A DNA stretch of 64,000 nt from Aestuariibacter salexigens DSM 15300. GTDB lineage: Bacteria; Pseudomonadota; Gammaproteobacteria; Enterobacterales; Alteromonadaceae. Location of the stretch: the NCBI RefSeq assembly GCF_000429145.1, contig NZ_KE386852.1:175573-239572 (forward strand), given 5' to 3'. Below, piece after piece: positions 1 to 8,016 of the stretch (its first letter is position 1; every line of letters starts with the position of its first letter). Both the position numbers and the translations under genes were made by a program. The notes beneath the pieces are model-generated. The model searched no databases and was not told where the DNA came from. It saw only the letters and a program-made list of their open reading frames with translations.

Positions 1-2286
1 GCCGCCTGAAGCAGAGGCATAGGAGGCGGTGTCGTTGCCGGCGCCACCAGAGAGGAAGTCATTCCCAAGCCCACCATCCAGGGTGTCATGGCCGTTTCCG
101 CCATGAACAAAGTCATTTCCGAGCCCCCCATCCAGATTGTCATTGCCGCTTTTGCCATAAAGCGCGTCATTGCCAGCCCCACCATCTAGCGTATCATCGC
201 CATCGCCATCGCCACCATCTAGCGTGTCATCGCCACCGCCACCATTAAGCGCGTCATTGCCATCCCCACCATAGAGGACATCATTTCCGCGACCTCCATC
301 AAGATAGTCATCGCCATGTCCACCGCTTAAAACATTATTGCCAGCATTGCCGGTTAAGGTATCGTCGTAGTCAGAGCCGGTTAGGTTTTCTATTGAAATC
401 AACCTATCGGAACCTGCTCCACCAGTATATTGATGATTAGTGATGTTTAAGTTTACCGCTACGCCGCTTGAAGCAGAAGCATAGCTGGCGGTGTCGTTGC
501 CGGCGCCACCATCTAAAAAGTCATTTCCATAGCCACCATCTAGCGTGTCATCGCCACCGTCACCATTAAGCATGTCACTGCCCCACCCCCCATTAAGCGC
601 GTCATTGCCATCCCCACCAAAAAGCCAGTCATCGCCATGTCCACCGCTTAAAATATTATTCTCAGCATTGCCAGTTAAGGTGTCGTTGTAGCGAGAGCCG
701 GTTAGGTTTTCTATTGACTTCAAACTATCGAAACCTGATCCACCAGTATTTTGAAGATTAGTGTGATTTAAGTTTACCACTACGCCGCTTGAAGCATAGA
801 AATAGGAGGCTGTGTCGTTGCCGTCGCCACCAGAGAGGAAGTCATTCCCAAGCCCGCCATTAAGCGTGTCATCGCCAGCCCCACCAACAAGGTAGTCATC
901 GTCCCACCACCCAAAAAGGTTGTCATTTCCATCCTCACCATAAAGCGCGTTATTGCCAGGGCCGCCATCTAGCATGTCATTGCCGGAGCCACCATGAAGC
1001 GTGTCATCGCCAGCGCGACCATAAAGCGTGTCATGGCCATCCCCACCATAAAGCCAGTCTCGGTCATAGCCATCGCCACCATCTAACGTATCATTGCCAA
1101 TCCCCCCATAAAGCCTGTCAATGCCCCCCCCCCCATGAAGCGCGTCATCGCCAGCGCCACCATCCAGATAGTCAAAGCCTTCGCCACCATCTAACGTGTC
1201 ATTGCCAATTCCCCCATAAAGCGTGTCAATGCCCCACCCCCCATTAAGCGCGTCATCGCCAGCGCCACCATATAACGTATCATCGCCATCGCTACCATGC
1301 AGCGTGTCATCGCCATCGTCACCATAAATCCTGTCATGGCCATAGCCACCATAAATCCTGTCATGGCCAACCCACCCATGAAGCGTGTCATCGCCAGCGC
1401 GACCATAAAGCGTGTCATTGCCTTCGCCACCATTAAAGTAGTCATCGCCATCGCCACCATCTAACGTGTCATTGCCAATTCCCCCATAAAGCGTGTCTCT
1501 GCCATCGCCACCATTAAGCGCGTCATCGCCAGCCCCACCGCTTAAAACATTATTGCCAGCATTGCCGATTAGGGTATCGTTGTAGTCAGAGCCGATTAGG
1601 TTTTCTATTGAAAGCAAATAATCTAAACCTGATCCACCAGTATTTTGATAATAAGTGCGGTTTAAGTCTACCGCTACGCCGCCTGAAGCAGAAGCATAGC
1701 TGGCGGTGTCGTTGCCATCCGCCCCACTTAAAAAGTCATCGCCATCGCCACCATCCAGCGTGTCATCACCTCTGTTACCATATAACCTGTCATTGCCTGA
1801 GCCACCAGAGAGCACGTCATTCCCAAACCCCCCGTCCAGCGTGTCATTGCCGCCTTCGCCATAAAGCGCGTCATCGCCATCCCCACCGCGTAAAATATTA
1901 TTCTCAGCATTGCCAGTTAAGGTGTCGTTGTAAATAGAGCCGGTTAGGTTTTCAATGCTTTTCAATGTATCTATCAGGGTAGTTGAGAAATATTTTTCCG
2001 TTACCCCTGTACTTAGGTTAGCATCTACTCTAAAGGCGCCATTATAGCTAAGAGTATCGTTCCCATCGCCACCAATTATGATGTCACTTCCATAACTTCC
2101 AAAAATTAAGTCATTACCACCCAATGCAAAAATTAGGTTGTTACAATCGTCTCCAACTATCCATTCTGAGGAAGGAGTTCCGTTGATGTATGTTGTACAA
2201 GCCTGAGCTTGATAAGCAGCGCTAGAGCCAATAAGGAGTAGAGCGACTTTTATACTTCTAGAGAGTTTACGATGATGCAAAATCAT
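1..2286 (-). CDS. Large modular RTX (hemolysin-type calcium-binding repeat) secreted protein, C-terminus outside window
   Basis: The minus-strand frame is open for 762 codons from an ATG at 2286 to the window edge. Residues 1-29 look like a Sec signal peptide (basic start, core around VALLLIG, cleavage after AQA), followed by two nearby Cys. The rest is dozens of nonapeptides of type GGxGxDxLx, which bind calcium and fold as a parallel beta-roll. Four complete spacer modules (about 60 residues each, near 327-507, 645-828, 1542-1717 and 1891-2060, plus a partial one at 1-42) share the pattern DTASYAS, GGVAVDLN, SIENL, NDTLTGN. These resemble the linkers in serralysin-type RTX proteins. No catalytic domain lies in the visible part. 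The AGGA sits only 2 bp before the ATG, so a TTG two codons downstream is a possible start. Role (adhesin, matrix or exoprotein) is inference; the family assignment is firm. Confidence 0.9.
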   Translation of the reverse strand, partial: MILHHRKLSRSIKVALLLIGSSAAYQAQACTTYINGTPSSEWIVGDDCNNLIFALGGNDLIFGSYGSDIIIGGDGNDTLSYNGAFRVDANLSTGVTEKYFSTTLIDTLKSIENLTGSIYNDTLTGNAENNILRGGDGDDALYGEGGNDTLDGGFGNDVLSGGSGNDRLYGNRGDDTLDGGDGDDFLSGADGNDTASYASASGGVAVDLNRTYYQNTGGSGLDYLLSIENLIGSDYNDTLIGNAGNNVLSGGAGDDALNGGDGRDTLYGGIGNDTLDGGDGDDYFNGGEGNDTLYGRAGDDTLHGWVGHDRIYGGYGHDRIYGDDGDDTLHGSDGDDTLYGGAGDDALNGGWGIDTLYGGIGNDTLDGGEGFDYLDGGAGDDALHGGGGIDRLYGGIGNDTLDGGDGYDRDWLYGGDGHDTLYGRAGDDTLHGGSGNDMLDGGPGNNALYGEDGNDNLFGWWDDDYLVGGAGDDTLNGGLGNDFLSGGDGNDTASYFYASSGVVVNLNHTNLQNTGGSGFDSLKSIENLTGSRYNDTLTGNAENNILSGGHGDDWLFGGDGNDALNGGWGSDMLNGDGGDDTLDGGYGNDFLDGGAGNDTASYASASSGVAVNLNITNHQYTGGAGSDRLISIENLTGSDYDDTLTGNAGNNVLSGGHGDDYLDGGRGNDVLYGGDGNDALNGGGGDDTLDGGDGDGDDTLDGGAGNDALYGKSGNDNLDGGLGNDFVHGGNGHDTLDGGLGNDFLSGGAGNDTASYASASGG
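1124..1134 (-). repeat. G11 homopolymer within the RTX reading frame
   Basis: The plus strand shows 11 consecutive C (11 G on the coding strand), encoding three Gly and part of a fourth. The reading frame is open on both sides in this sequence. Tracts of this length are prone to slippage. Confidence 0.9.
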
Positions 2287-3480
2287 GTTCCTAAGTTTAT
2301 AGACCTGTTAGCAACGGCTCAGGCAAACATGTTCAGCAGATTGGGCTGGCCGCGTTTTCAAAACAAAAAGTATCACTATGTTTCATGGTCGGTATGGCAC
2401 GACCACCACACGTTTAGTGTCAAAGACAGCTAAACGCTTAACTGACAAAACATGTATTAATGTATTTGCTGCTGAAAAGGGCACTAGGAGCACAGTTGGC
2501 AAATCCAAATGCAAATTTAAGTGAAATTAACAGCCGCTACAGAAAAGCCATGTACACTCACATTGTTTGATCTGAAAATCTCTAATTGCTGTTTACCTGT
2601 TGAAACGTCTTTTTTTGTATATTTTCTAAGGCAAATGCAATAAAAGCATTTCTAGCAATGTTGTTGGGCTTAGGCGTTAGCAAAAAACGAACCACGATTC
2701 GCATGTGATTGTTTAAATTAGATAAAATGGATTTTATCGATTATTTATTCACGTCACATGTAAAAATAACCGACACTAATGCGCTTGTTTTTTGCACTAT
2801 GTGTGTCCATTCCACACCGAACCTTAGCTTAGCGAATAATTAAGATCCGTTTCTTCGTTTAGTTAGCACGAGAGAGGGATAAAGCTATAGAAACAATGGA
2901 AGGCAAAAGTTTGATTTAATATGTTAGGTCTTACAATGAAACAAAATTTCTGCCTGTTCATTACTATTAATTGAACCACGCCAATGGGTTGCACCGGTGA
3001 CTGAAGGCATTGCCTGTTTGTGACGTGTGTAGTTTGCGAGAAGTGGTAGTGCCTACTTTAAACATTGAGTATTTTGAAAGACCGCAATGTGGCGAAAACC
3101 TCATACCAAAATAATGTATCAAACAACGCCTTGAACGTTTGCTGCTTGTCTGTTGAAGTCAGTAGAGGCTTACTTTCGGCTGCGTACGTAAAGCCGCCGT
3201 TGAAGTATCTAAATACAAACAGCAGGATTGAGCGATTTGCTGTCTCTCCTTTTTCCTCTGTTTGGCGTCTGGTTCAACGAATGAGAAGACTATCAGGTTT
3301 TATTCCTTTCTATTTACGAACGTTTCAATTCAAGCCTAACCTAACCCAGTTTAAGAAATCATAACGCCCGCTTTTGAAGAAAGCCGTAACACTCGCATTT
3401 GCCTGCACCAACAAGTCAGCACATCGAAATGTTTAGTTGTTATGGGCACAGCGCTCGGTCACAAGCGTGTTTGCGGTAAT
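2287..3480. other. 1.2 kb AT-rich intergenic region without a recognisable gene
   Basis: Between the RTX gene and the AraC-type regulator no frame gives a recognisable protein. The one sizeable plus-strand frame (3065-3364) has no convincing ribosome-binding site and a composition typical of chance translation. It contains a short perfect palindrome at 2721-2738. Promoters for the RTX gene presumably lie at its left end. The base composition is visibly more AT-rich than the core blocks, which fits an accessory region. Confidence 0.5.
2721..2738. repeat. Perfect AT-rich palindrome
   Basis: Arms GATAAAAT and ATTTTATC are perfect inverted copies separated by GG. This could be an operator or a chance AT-rich palindrome. 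It lies about 435 bp upstream of the RTX start. Confidence 0.5.
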
Positions 3481-4392
3481 TCAACCCAACCTCCTGAGCT
3501 TTAGTATTATTTCAGTTTCGATTAAACCATCGATTCTTACATCGTTTATGTAATGCTCCAACATGGGGAGGTTGTCGGGTTCAAAACGACTGTAGGGTAA
3601 CCATTCACTGAATAAGTATTTTTGTGCGTGATTGACATCTTCAGACGTACCTTTTACATGGAGAAAAGCATAGCTTCCTTGAGGTAGATATGCTTCCGTA
3701 AAAGGCTCCGCAATCGATGTGTCATTATCCACTTCAATGGAGGCTTCATATCTGCATTTATCTAAGGGTGTAACCGCAGGGTTGTCGTAGCACCATGCCA
3801 ATCTGAATTGCTTCTCAAGCGCGATATTCTGAAGCTCCCCCCATTTGGATAAATCATCCCAGGTTTGAAATAATGAATCGGATTGATATCCTCTAGTTGA
3901 CTTCAGCTTCGCAAGTCGCATGGTGGCAAGCTCCTTCACTTCAACAATTATCGATGCATCATATGAAGTCTTAATGGCAGTCTTTTCACGATAAAAATCA
4001 GTTGGATCAAAAACTTTACCGTACTTATCAAAAATACGCCCTAGTCTTGATATGTCTTCGTTCTTGGGTTGCCGTATTTCTTTTGGCGTATAACCAAAGT
4101 ACTGTTTTATCGCTCTAGAGAAATTAGCGCTAGAAGAAAAACCGCAGTCATAAGCAATTTCGGTAATACTCTTATCTCTTTTAAATACGAGAAAGTTAGC
4201 CGCCTTTTCCAGTCGTCTTCTAGCAATATAGTTGTTTAATGTTTCATTCATCGCACCACTAAAAATTCGATGGAAATGAAATGGTGAGAAGTGGCAGTGC
4301 TCTGAAATTATCTCTAAGCTCAGAGGGGTTGCCAATTGGGACTCTATGTATTCCAAAGCCTTTATAATTCGTCGTTTATATGCGGGATTCAT
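3481..4392 (-). CDS. AraC-family regulator with GyrI-like effector-binding domain
   Basis: 303 residues. Residues about 8-108 form the double helix-turn-helix of AraC/XylS regulators (FSPFHFHRIF in the first half, ITEIAYDCGFSSSANFSRA and FGYTPKEIR in the second). From about residue 150 to the end it resembles the GyrI-like small-molecule-binding domain, as in Rob/SbmC-type proteins. That layout is typical of regulators sensing hydrophobic or drug-like ligands. The ATG overlaps the stop of the upstream 72-residue gene as ATGA, and a GGGGG inside that gene can serve as ribosome-binding site, so the two are translationally coupled. The target genes are not identifiable; the divergent DUF1330 gene is a candidate. 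Confidence 0.88.
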   Translation of the reverse strand: MNPAYKRRIIKALEYIESQLATPLSLEIISEHCHFSPFHFHRIFSGAMNETLNNYIARRRLEKAANFLVFKRDKSITEIAYDCGFSSSANFSRAIKQYFGYTPKEIRQPKNEDISRLGRIFDKYGKVFDPTDFYREKTAIKTSYDASIIVEVKELATMRLAKLKSTRGYQSDSLFQTWDDLSKWGELQNIALEKQFRLAWCYDNPAVTPLDKCRYEASIEVDNDTSIAEPFTEAYLPQGSYAFLHVKGTSEDVNHAQKYLFSEWLPYSRFEPDNLPMLEHYINDVRIDGLIETEIILKLRRLG

Positions 4393-4607
4393 TTAGAACC
4401 CCCGAGCTTGATAGCAACCAAAAAACGCTTAGGGGTAAACCCCACCTGCAATGCGCAGCAGTCCTCAAAACTAATGAGCAGGTTCACTCCAGCATTTGCC
4501 TCTTCACTCAAGAGCTTGTATTCCTCAGAACCGAATATCAATGAGAGTAAAAACAATAACCCGATAACGAAGCTTAAGGGCAACTTTTTAAATTTCACTT
4601 TGTACAC
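4389..4607 (-). CDS. Small single-pass membrane or exported protein, 72 residues, unknown
   Basis: It starts with GTG and encodes 72 residues with a basic N-terminus and a hydrophobic segment at about 11-25 (LSFVIGLLFLLSLIFG), so it is either membrane-anchored or exported. The rest is soluble and carries two adjacent Cys (DCCALQ). I do not recognise a family. Its stop overlaps the start of the AraC-type regulator (ATGA), which supports it as a real coupled gene rather than chance. The AAGG before GTG nearly touches the start codon, so the exact start is uncertain. It might be a sensor or leader for the regulator, but that is inference. Confidence 0.5.
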   Translation of the reverse strand: MYKVKFKKLPLSFVIGLLFLLSLIFGSEEYKLLSEEANAGVNLLISFEDCCALQVGFTPKRFLVAIKLGGSK

Positions 4608-4916
4608 CTTTTATGTAAACCGACCAAAGGCAAGCCTACCGTTAAGTGAGCGAGTGGAATTTTCCAATATTGCTTTTCAAGCGGCCTTATTAGCAAGAAT
4701 TGAAAAGTTAAGTTCATAACGGATAAGTAAAGTTCACATTCATTATCTCTTCGAGGTAATTGAGTCACCAAGCTACCCAGTAGCACAACAGATTAGCCTG
4801 TATTCAAGTCAAAGAGAGAGCGCAAGCGATGAAAAGAGTTAATTCCGATTGTAAAACGTATCTATGCATACCGACGCAGCAAAATGTCAAAAAAATAGGC
4901 CAAGAGGGAGATTAAA
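4608..4916. other. Divergent intergenic region between the 72-aa gene and the DUF1330 gene
   Basis: About 310 bp without a convincing gene. A 63-codon minus-strand frame (4595-4786) overlaps the small gene out of frame and resembles no family. Promoters for both divergent genes should lie here, but none stands out. Confidence 0.4.
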
Positions 4917-5366
4917 GTGAATCCGCATTATCTTCATCCAACAGACGAGGCCGCGAGAACGTTATTTTCTCAATCTATGCAGAAAGAGATTGTAATGTTG
5001 AATCTACTTAGATTTAAGGAAACTGCTGACTATTCGAGCCATCCAGAGTTAGAGCCAACTAAACCTATATCGGGTAGAGAAGCCTATCGAATGTATATAG
5101 ATGACACCCACCCTATTTTAAAAGAAAGTGGCGGTGAAGTGTTGTTATTGGGAAACGCCTCTCAATTCTTTATTGGTCCACAAGACGAAATTTGGGATAT
5201 GGTAATGCTGGTTAAGCAGCATTCTTTGGCGGCATTTCTTTCTTTTGCGAGCAATCCAGATATTCGAAAAGCCGCGGGTCACAGAGAAGCAGCGCTGGTG
5301 GATTCAAGACTTTTACCTATAAGCTCGCTGTTGCAGCCATCGGCTGGACAACGTCAAAAAAGCTAG
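4917..5366 (+). CDS. DUF1330 family protein
   Basis: 149 residues from a GTG start with a good ribosome-binding site (GAGGGAG, about 7 bp upstream). The pattern VMLNLLRFK near residue 27, GREAYRMYIDDT around 58-69, GGEVLLLGNA around 77-86 and the later WDMVMLVKQHSLAAFLSFASNP is typical of DUF1330 proteins. These are small alpha/beta ferredoxin-like-fold proteins, usually dimeric, of unknown function. No signal peptide is seen, so it is probably cytoplasmic. It stands divergent from the AraC/GyrI-like regulator and is followed by 490 bp without a gene. Confidence 0.75.
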   Translation: MNPHYLHPTDEAARTLFSQSMQKEIVMLNLLRFKETADYSSHPELEPTKPISGREAYRMYIDDTHPILKESGGEVLLLGNASQFFIGPQDEIWDMVMLVKQHSLAAFLSFASNPDIRKAAGHREAALVDSRLLPISSLLQPSAGQRQKS

Positions 5367-5537
5367 TTGGGCTTCAACAGCCCCTCTAATTTGCTGGCTC
5401 AATTTGGTTTGTGAATCTAAGTACAGCCTATTTCATGTTTCGGCCGGGGTGACCAAGTTCTCCTACAAACGACTATGGTGATGTTGTTCTCATCTATATC
5501 AAGCCAAATCGAGGTTCGAACGTCCACTAACCCCAAA

Positions 5538-5558
5538 AAAGCTCTTATTCAGAGCTTT
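5538..5558 (-). terminator. Intrinsic terminator-like hairpin
   Basis: Arms AAAGCTCT and AGAGCTTT with a 5-nt loop form a perfect 8-bp stem. Read on the minus strand it is followed by six T, so it looks like a rho-independent terminator in that direction, although no minus-strand gene is seen upstream of it. It could also end the DUF1330 transcript on the plus strand, where the T-run is weaker. Confidence 0.5.
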
Positions 5559-5616
5559 GTTTACCACAGTCGCCAAATAGCACAAGCCTGTAGTACTAAA
5601 CCGAAAATCTGTACGT

Positions 5617-5680
5617 CGGCTTGTTGTCTTTTTGAGATCCTCGATTTCTCGAGGGTGACGAGCATAAATTTGTCTGAAGC
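5617..5680. repeat. Dispersed intergenic hairpin repeat, copy 1 (partial)
   Basis: This copy keeps the B hairpin (arms ATCCTCGA and TCGAGGGT around TTTC, one mismatch) and the tail GAGCATAAATTTGTCT, which is identical to copy 3. Only a diverged 3' piece of the A module remains (GGCTTGTTGTCTTTTTGAG). Copies 2 and 3 are at 7381-7491 and 47663-47767. Confidence 0.75.
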
Positions 5681-5856
5681 TGAATGCGATAGTTAAAGGC
5701 GTCTAGAGTAAAACCTGCGTTCAACATTTGGGCTATAGACTCAAGGTGAGCTATCTTTCAGTTGTAAGAGAAGCGATTTATGAACTTTTTATGGCAAATG
5801 GTCTTTCGAATGCTCGCTAACATCGAGATAAAGTCGGCGTATACTCGAGAATCAAA

Positions 5857-7209
5857 ATGAAAGTAATCTTCTTCAGCACGATACTGTTTCTGCTGCTTTC
5901 TTGTGGAGGAGGTGGAGGAGACGACGTCTCTGCACCTCAGCCAGAACCCAATAGGGACAACACACCTCCTGTAATCACAATCGTAGGAGAAGCACTGGTG
6001 ATCCACGAGCTGGGGACGGATTACATCGAGCAGGGAGCTAATGCATCAGACGATACCGATGGTCAAATAACCGTTGAGATATCTGGAATGGTTGATGCAG
6101 ATAATCTGGGCACCTATCAAATAACTTACACAGCTACAGACAGCGCAGGCAACCGTTCTGTGGCAGGCCGTTCTGTAACCGTTGTGGGCTCCAGTATGGT
6201 CGACTTTTACACGTCAACCGCGAACCGAGCGTCACTTCCTGAGAGTTACAGCAAAGGTCTAGAAGCGCTAATTTATGGTCAGGATGCTTTGATCAATGAC
6301 GATTTCCAGACAGCAAAAGAAATCGTCGAGGACATTTTCGCTCAGCAGCCACTTTCACAAAATAGCTGGACCAATGGATATGATTTGTTTGGTCTGAACG
6401 TCGGTTACCCTGTCGCCTATTATGGACTGCGCATGCTGGAAGATATCACTACGCAAGGCGACATTGTCACCATGCAAGAGCTCAGGTTAACCGCGGTCAT
6501 GTCACTATGTGCGACGGTTGAGCGACTTACATTACCTGACTTTGAAGTTGAAGTTGTTGGCGTGAATATCGATCAGAGACTTCTGCAAAATGATTACCAA
6601 ATATTGTTTGAGGCAACCGACCTGTTTCGTCGCTGGGTTAAAGCCATTACCCTCGGTAGCGAATTGACGTTGGAGGTTTATGAGTCTGATGATTGTTCGT
6701 ATGTCAGCACAGCAGACGATGGTGATTTGGTATTCAGTTACCCAGATATTTATCAGGTCATTGGTTCTGTGCCAGATACGATAAGAAACCAGACGGACAT
6801 GTGGATGGTCGTCGTGCCATCAGCTGTGCCAGGCGATGGTTCGGGATTCAACAAGGAGTTTATTACAGGTGGAATGGGACTGATTGGTGAAAAGCCTGTA
6901 TTTATTTCTGATGATGCCTGGTTTATCCGTAAGCCAGAGCACCTTGGGTTTGGTCAATACTCGGTTGTTGAGCGTCGCGCCTATCATCCCCAGTGGTTTC
7001 AACATGAATTTATGCACCACCTTTATCGAACCTGGCCAGAATTCGGGTTGGAAGTGGAGTCACACCAGTGGTTTGACAGGAACAGTTGGCCAGACGACTT
7101 TGAAGGTCGTTATGAAGCGGACTATTACGCTGAATCAATTGAAAAGCGTCTTGTTAATGCGCAACCCACACTAGCTGAAGGACTTAAGAAGTCTATTTCA
7201 GGACAGTAA
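5857..7209 (+). CDS. Lipoprotein with Ig-like (DUF5011-type) domain and HEXXH zincin-like C-terminal region
   Basis: 450 residues. A lipobox (LLSC, Cys at about 16) followed by GGGGG indicates a lipoprotein tethered by a flexible linker. Residues about 38-110 match the DUF5011/HYR-like Ig fold found in surface proteins (TPPVITIVG, LGTDYIEQGANASD, GTYQITYTATDSAGN). The remainder is unfamiliar but contains H383-E384-F-M-H387, an HEXXH zinc-binding motif with an additional His next to it and an acidic stretch after it (WPEFGLEVE) that could supply a third ligand. A membrane- or surface-attached metallopeptidase is therefore plausible but not proven. It is flanked on both sides by copies of the intergenic hairpin repeat. 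Confidence 0.7.
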   Translation: MKVIFFSTILFLLLSCGGGGGDDVSAPQPEPNRDNTPPVITIVGEALVIHELGTDYIEQGANASDDTDGQITVEISGMVDADNLGTYQITYTATDSAGNRSVAGRSVTVVGSSMVDFYTSTANRASLPESYSKGLEALIYGQDALINDDFQTAKEIVEDIFAQQPLSQNSWTNGYDLFGLNVGYPVAYYGLRMLEDITTQGDIVTMQELRLTAVMSLCATVERLTLPDFEVEVVGVNIDQRLLQNDYQILFEATDLFRRWVKAITLGSELTLEVYESDDCSYVSTADDGDLVFSYPDIYQVIGSVPDTIRNQTDMWMVVVPSAVPGDGSGFNKEFITGGMGLIGEKPVFISDDAWFIRKPEHLGFGQYSVVERRAYHPQWFQHEFMHHLYRTWPEFGLEVESHQWFDRNSWPDDFEGRYEADYYAESIEKRLVNAQPTLAEGLKKSISGQ

Positions 7210-7380
7210 CACTCTAGTTGTCATCAGTATTATAGGTTGTTGCTGGATGGAATAGCACTCACTTCCTGAAAGGACCAGTAAAAACTAAATACTGTAATTT
7301 ACTCCAGTTCAGTTTCGTCATCTTGATTTACACTAATTGGCACAAAGCGTTTGCTGAGAAATCTCTTGCGACAATATCTG

Positions 7381-7491
7381 CAAATTGTCTTCAACAGACC
7401 ACCGCCTTCGCGGTAGAGACGGGCTGGCTTCTTGTCTTTATGGGATCCTCGATTTCACGAGGATGACGGGCAGGTATTCGTCTTAAACAGA
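7381..7491. repeat. Dispersed intergenic hairpin repeat, copy 2
   Basis: This is a full copy in order A then B. Module A holds a hairpin of ACCGC and GCGGT around CTTC, and module B one of ATCCTCG and CGAGGAT. The right end (GTCTTAAACAGAC) runs through the stop codon of the DUF3833 gene at 7483, so the element abuts or forms its 3' end. It may also act as a transcription end point between the two convergent genes. Confidence 0.8.
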
Positions 7492-8016
7492 CTGCCGCTG
7501 CATAAACAGCGTCACTTCGGCAAACGTGATACCGAACTTTTTGATGTATGACCGATTCATTAGCGTTTTGTCATCAAATGCCCACATCCAGTCTTCAAAG
7601 TTAACTCGGTAAGTGCTGCCACTCACAGGCAGGTCCATCTCGTATTGCCAATACAGCGCGTTGCCGAACACGCGTCCCTGAGCAGGGCCAGCTATATCAG
7701 ACGCCTGACCTTCAAACGCATTGTCGCCCTTTGCAGTAATAGTCCAGATACGTTTTTCTGGCCCTTCACCTACTGCATAATCAAAGGTTTCATCTAGTAC
7801 CAGCTTGCCGTCTTGCATAGAGCCAGCGATATCTACCGTAAAACGCTGAACCACGTTGCCAGACCTGTCCTGAACAATGCCCCACGCTTTTACATCACCG
7901 TTAAAAAACCCTTGTAAGTCAAATTTTGGGCCAATGTTCTGATATTGTTCACCTTCAATAGAGCCCGCACAGCCAGTCAGCCATAATGTAATCAACACGA
8001 CAGTTATAAACTTCAT
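7483..8016 (-). CDS. DUF3833 family lipoprotein
   Basis: 177 residues. A lipobox (LTGC, Cys at 16) marks it as a lipoprotein. The body (FDLQGFFNGDVKAWGIVQDR, FVLDETFDYA-like segment, RIWTITAKGDNAFEG, YRVNFEDWMWAFDDKTLMNR) matches the DUF3833 family of gammaproteobacterial envelope proteins, whose function is unknown. Its start overlaps the stop of the upstream chalcone isomerase-like gene by one base (TAATG), so the two form an operon; this pairing recurs in related marine bacteria as far as I recall. The 3' end lies inside an intergenic repeat. Confidence 0.85.
   Translation of the reverse strand: MKFITVVLITLWLTGCAGSIEGEQYQNIGPKFDLQGFFNGDVKAWGIVQDRSGNVVQRFTVDIAGSMQDGKLVLDETFDYAVGEGPEKRIWTITAKGDNAFEGQASDIAGPAQGRVFGNALYWQYEMDLPVSGSTYRVNFEDWMWAFDDKTLMNRSYIKKFGITFAEVTLFMQRQSV

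Larger units (their letters stand above)
5367..5856. other. Intergenic region with a hairpin and one copy of a dispersed repeat
   Basis: No convincing coding frame is present in these 490 bp. They contain a terminator-like hairpin at 5538-5558 and a diverged copy of a hairpin repeat at 5617-5680. A GGTTCGAAC string at 5512-5520 resembles a tRNA T-loop, but no tRNA can be folded around it. Confidence 0.5.

Noticed and set aside
1191-1460. Minus-strand frames rich in Met, Ala and Thr (also 780-968, 1728-1910)
   Set aside because: They are out-of-frame translations of the RTX repeats; the in-frame reading gives the calcium-binding nonapeptides.
1-2000. Regular DNA repetition that could be mistaken for a CRISPR or satellite array
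   Set aside because: The period follows the 27-bp (nine-codon) RTX unit and preserves a reading frame; there are no constant repeats with unique spacers.
3065-3364. 99-codon plus-strand frame
   Set aside because: No ribosome-binding site, no recognisable domain, and chance-like composition in an AT-rich gap.
2659-3460. attC-like strings (TTGTTGGGCTTAGGCGTTAG and GTTATGGGC)
   Set aside because: They resemble parts of integron attC sites, but the core GTTRRRY and matching left half are not present, and no integrase is visible.
4595-4786. 63-codon minus-strand frame
   Set aside because: It overlaps the better supported 72-residue gene out of frame and resembles no family.
5475-5696. 73-codon plus-strand frame
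   Set aside because: It runs through the hairpin repeat and the terminator-like hairpin, so it is not likely coding.
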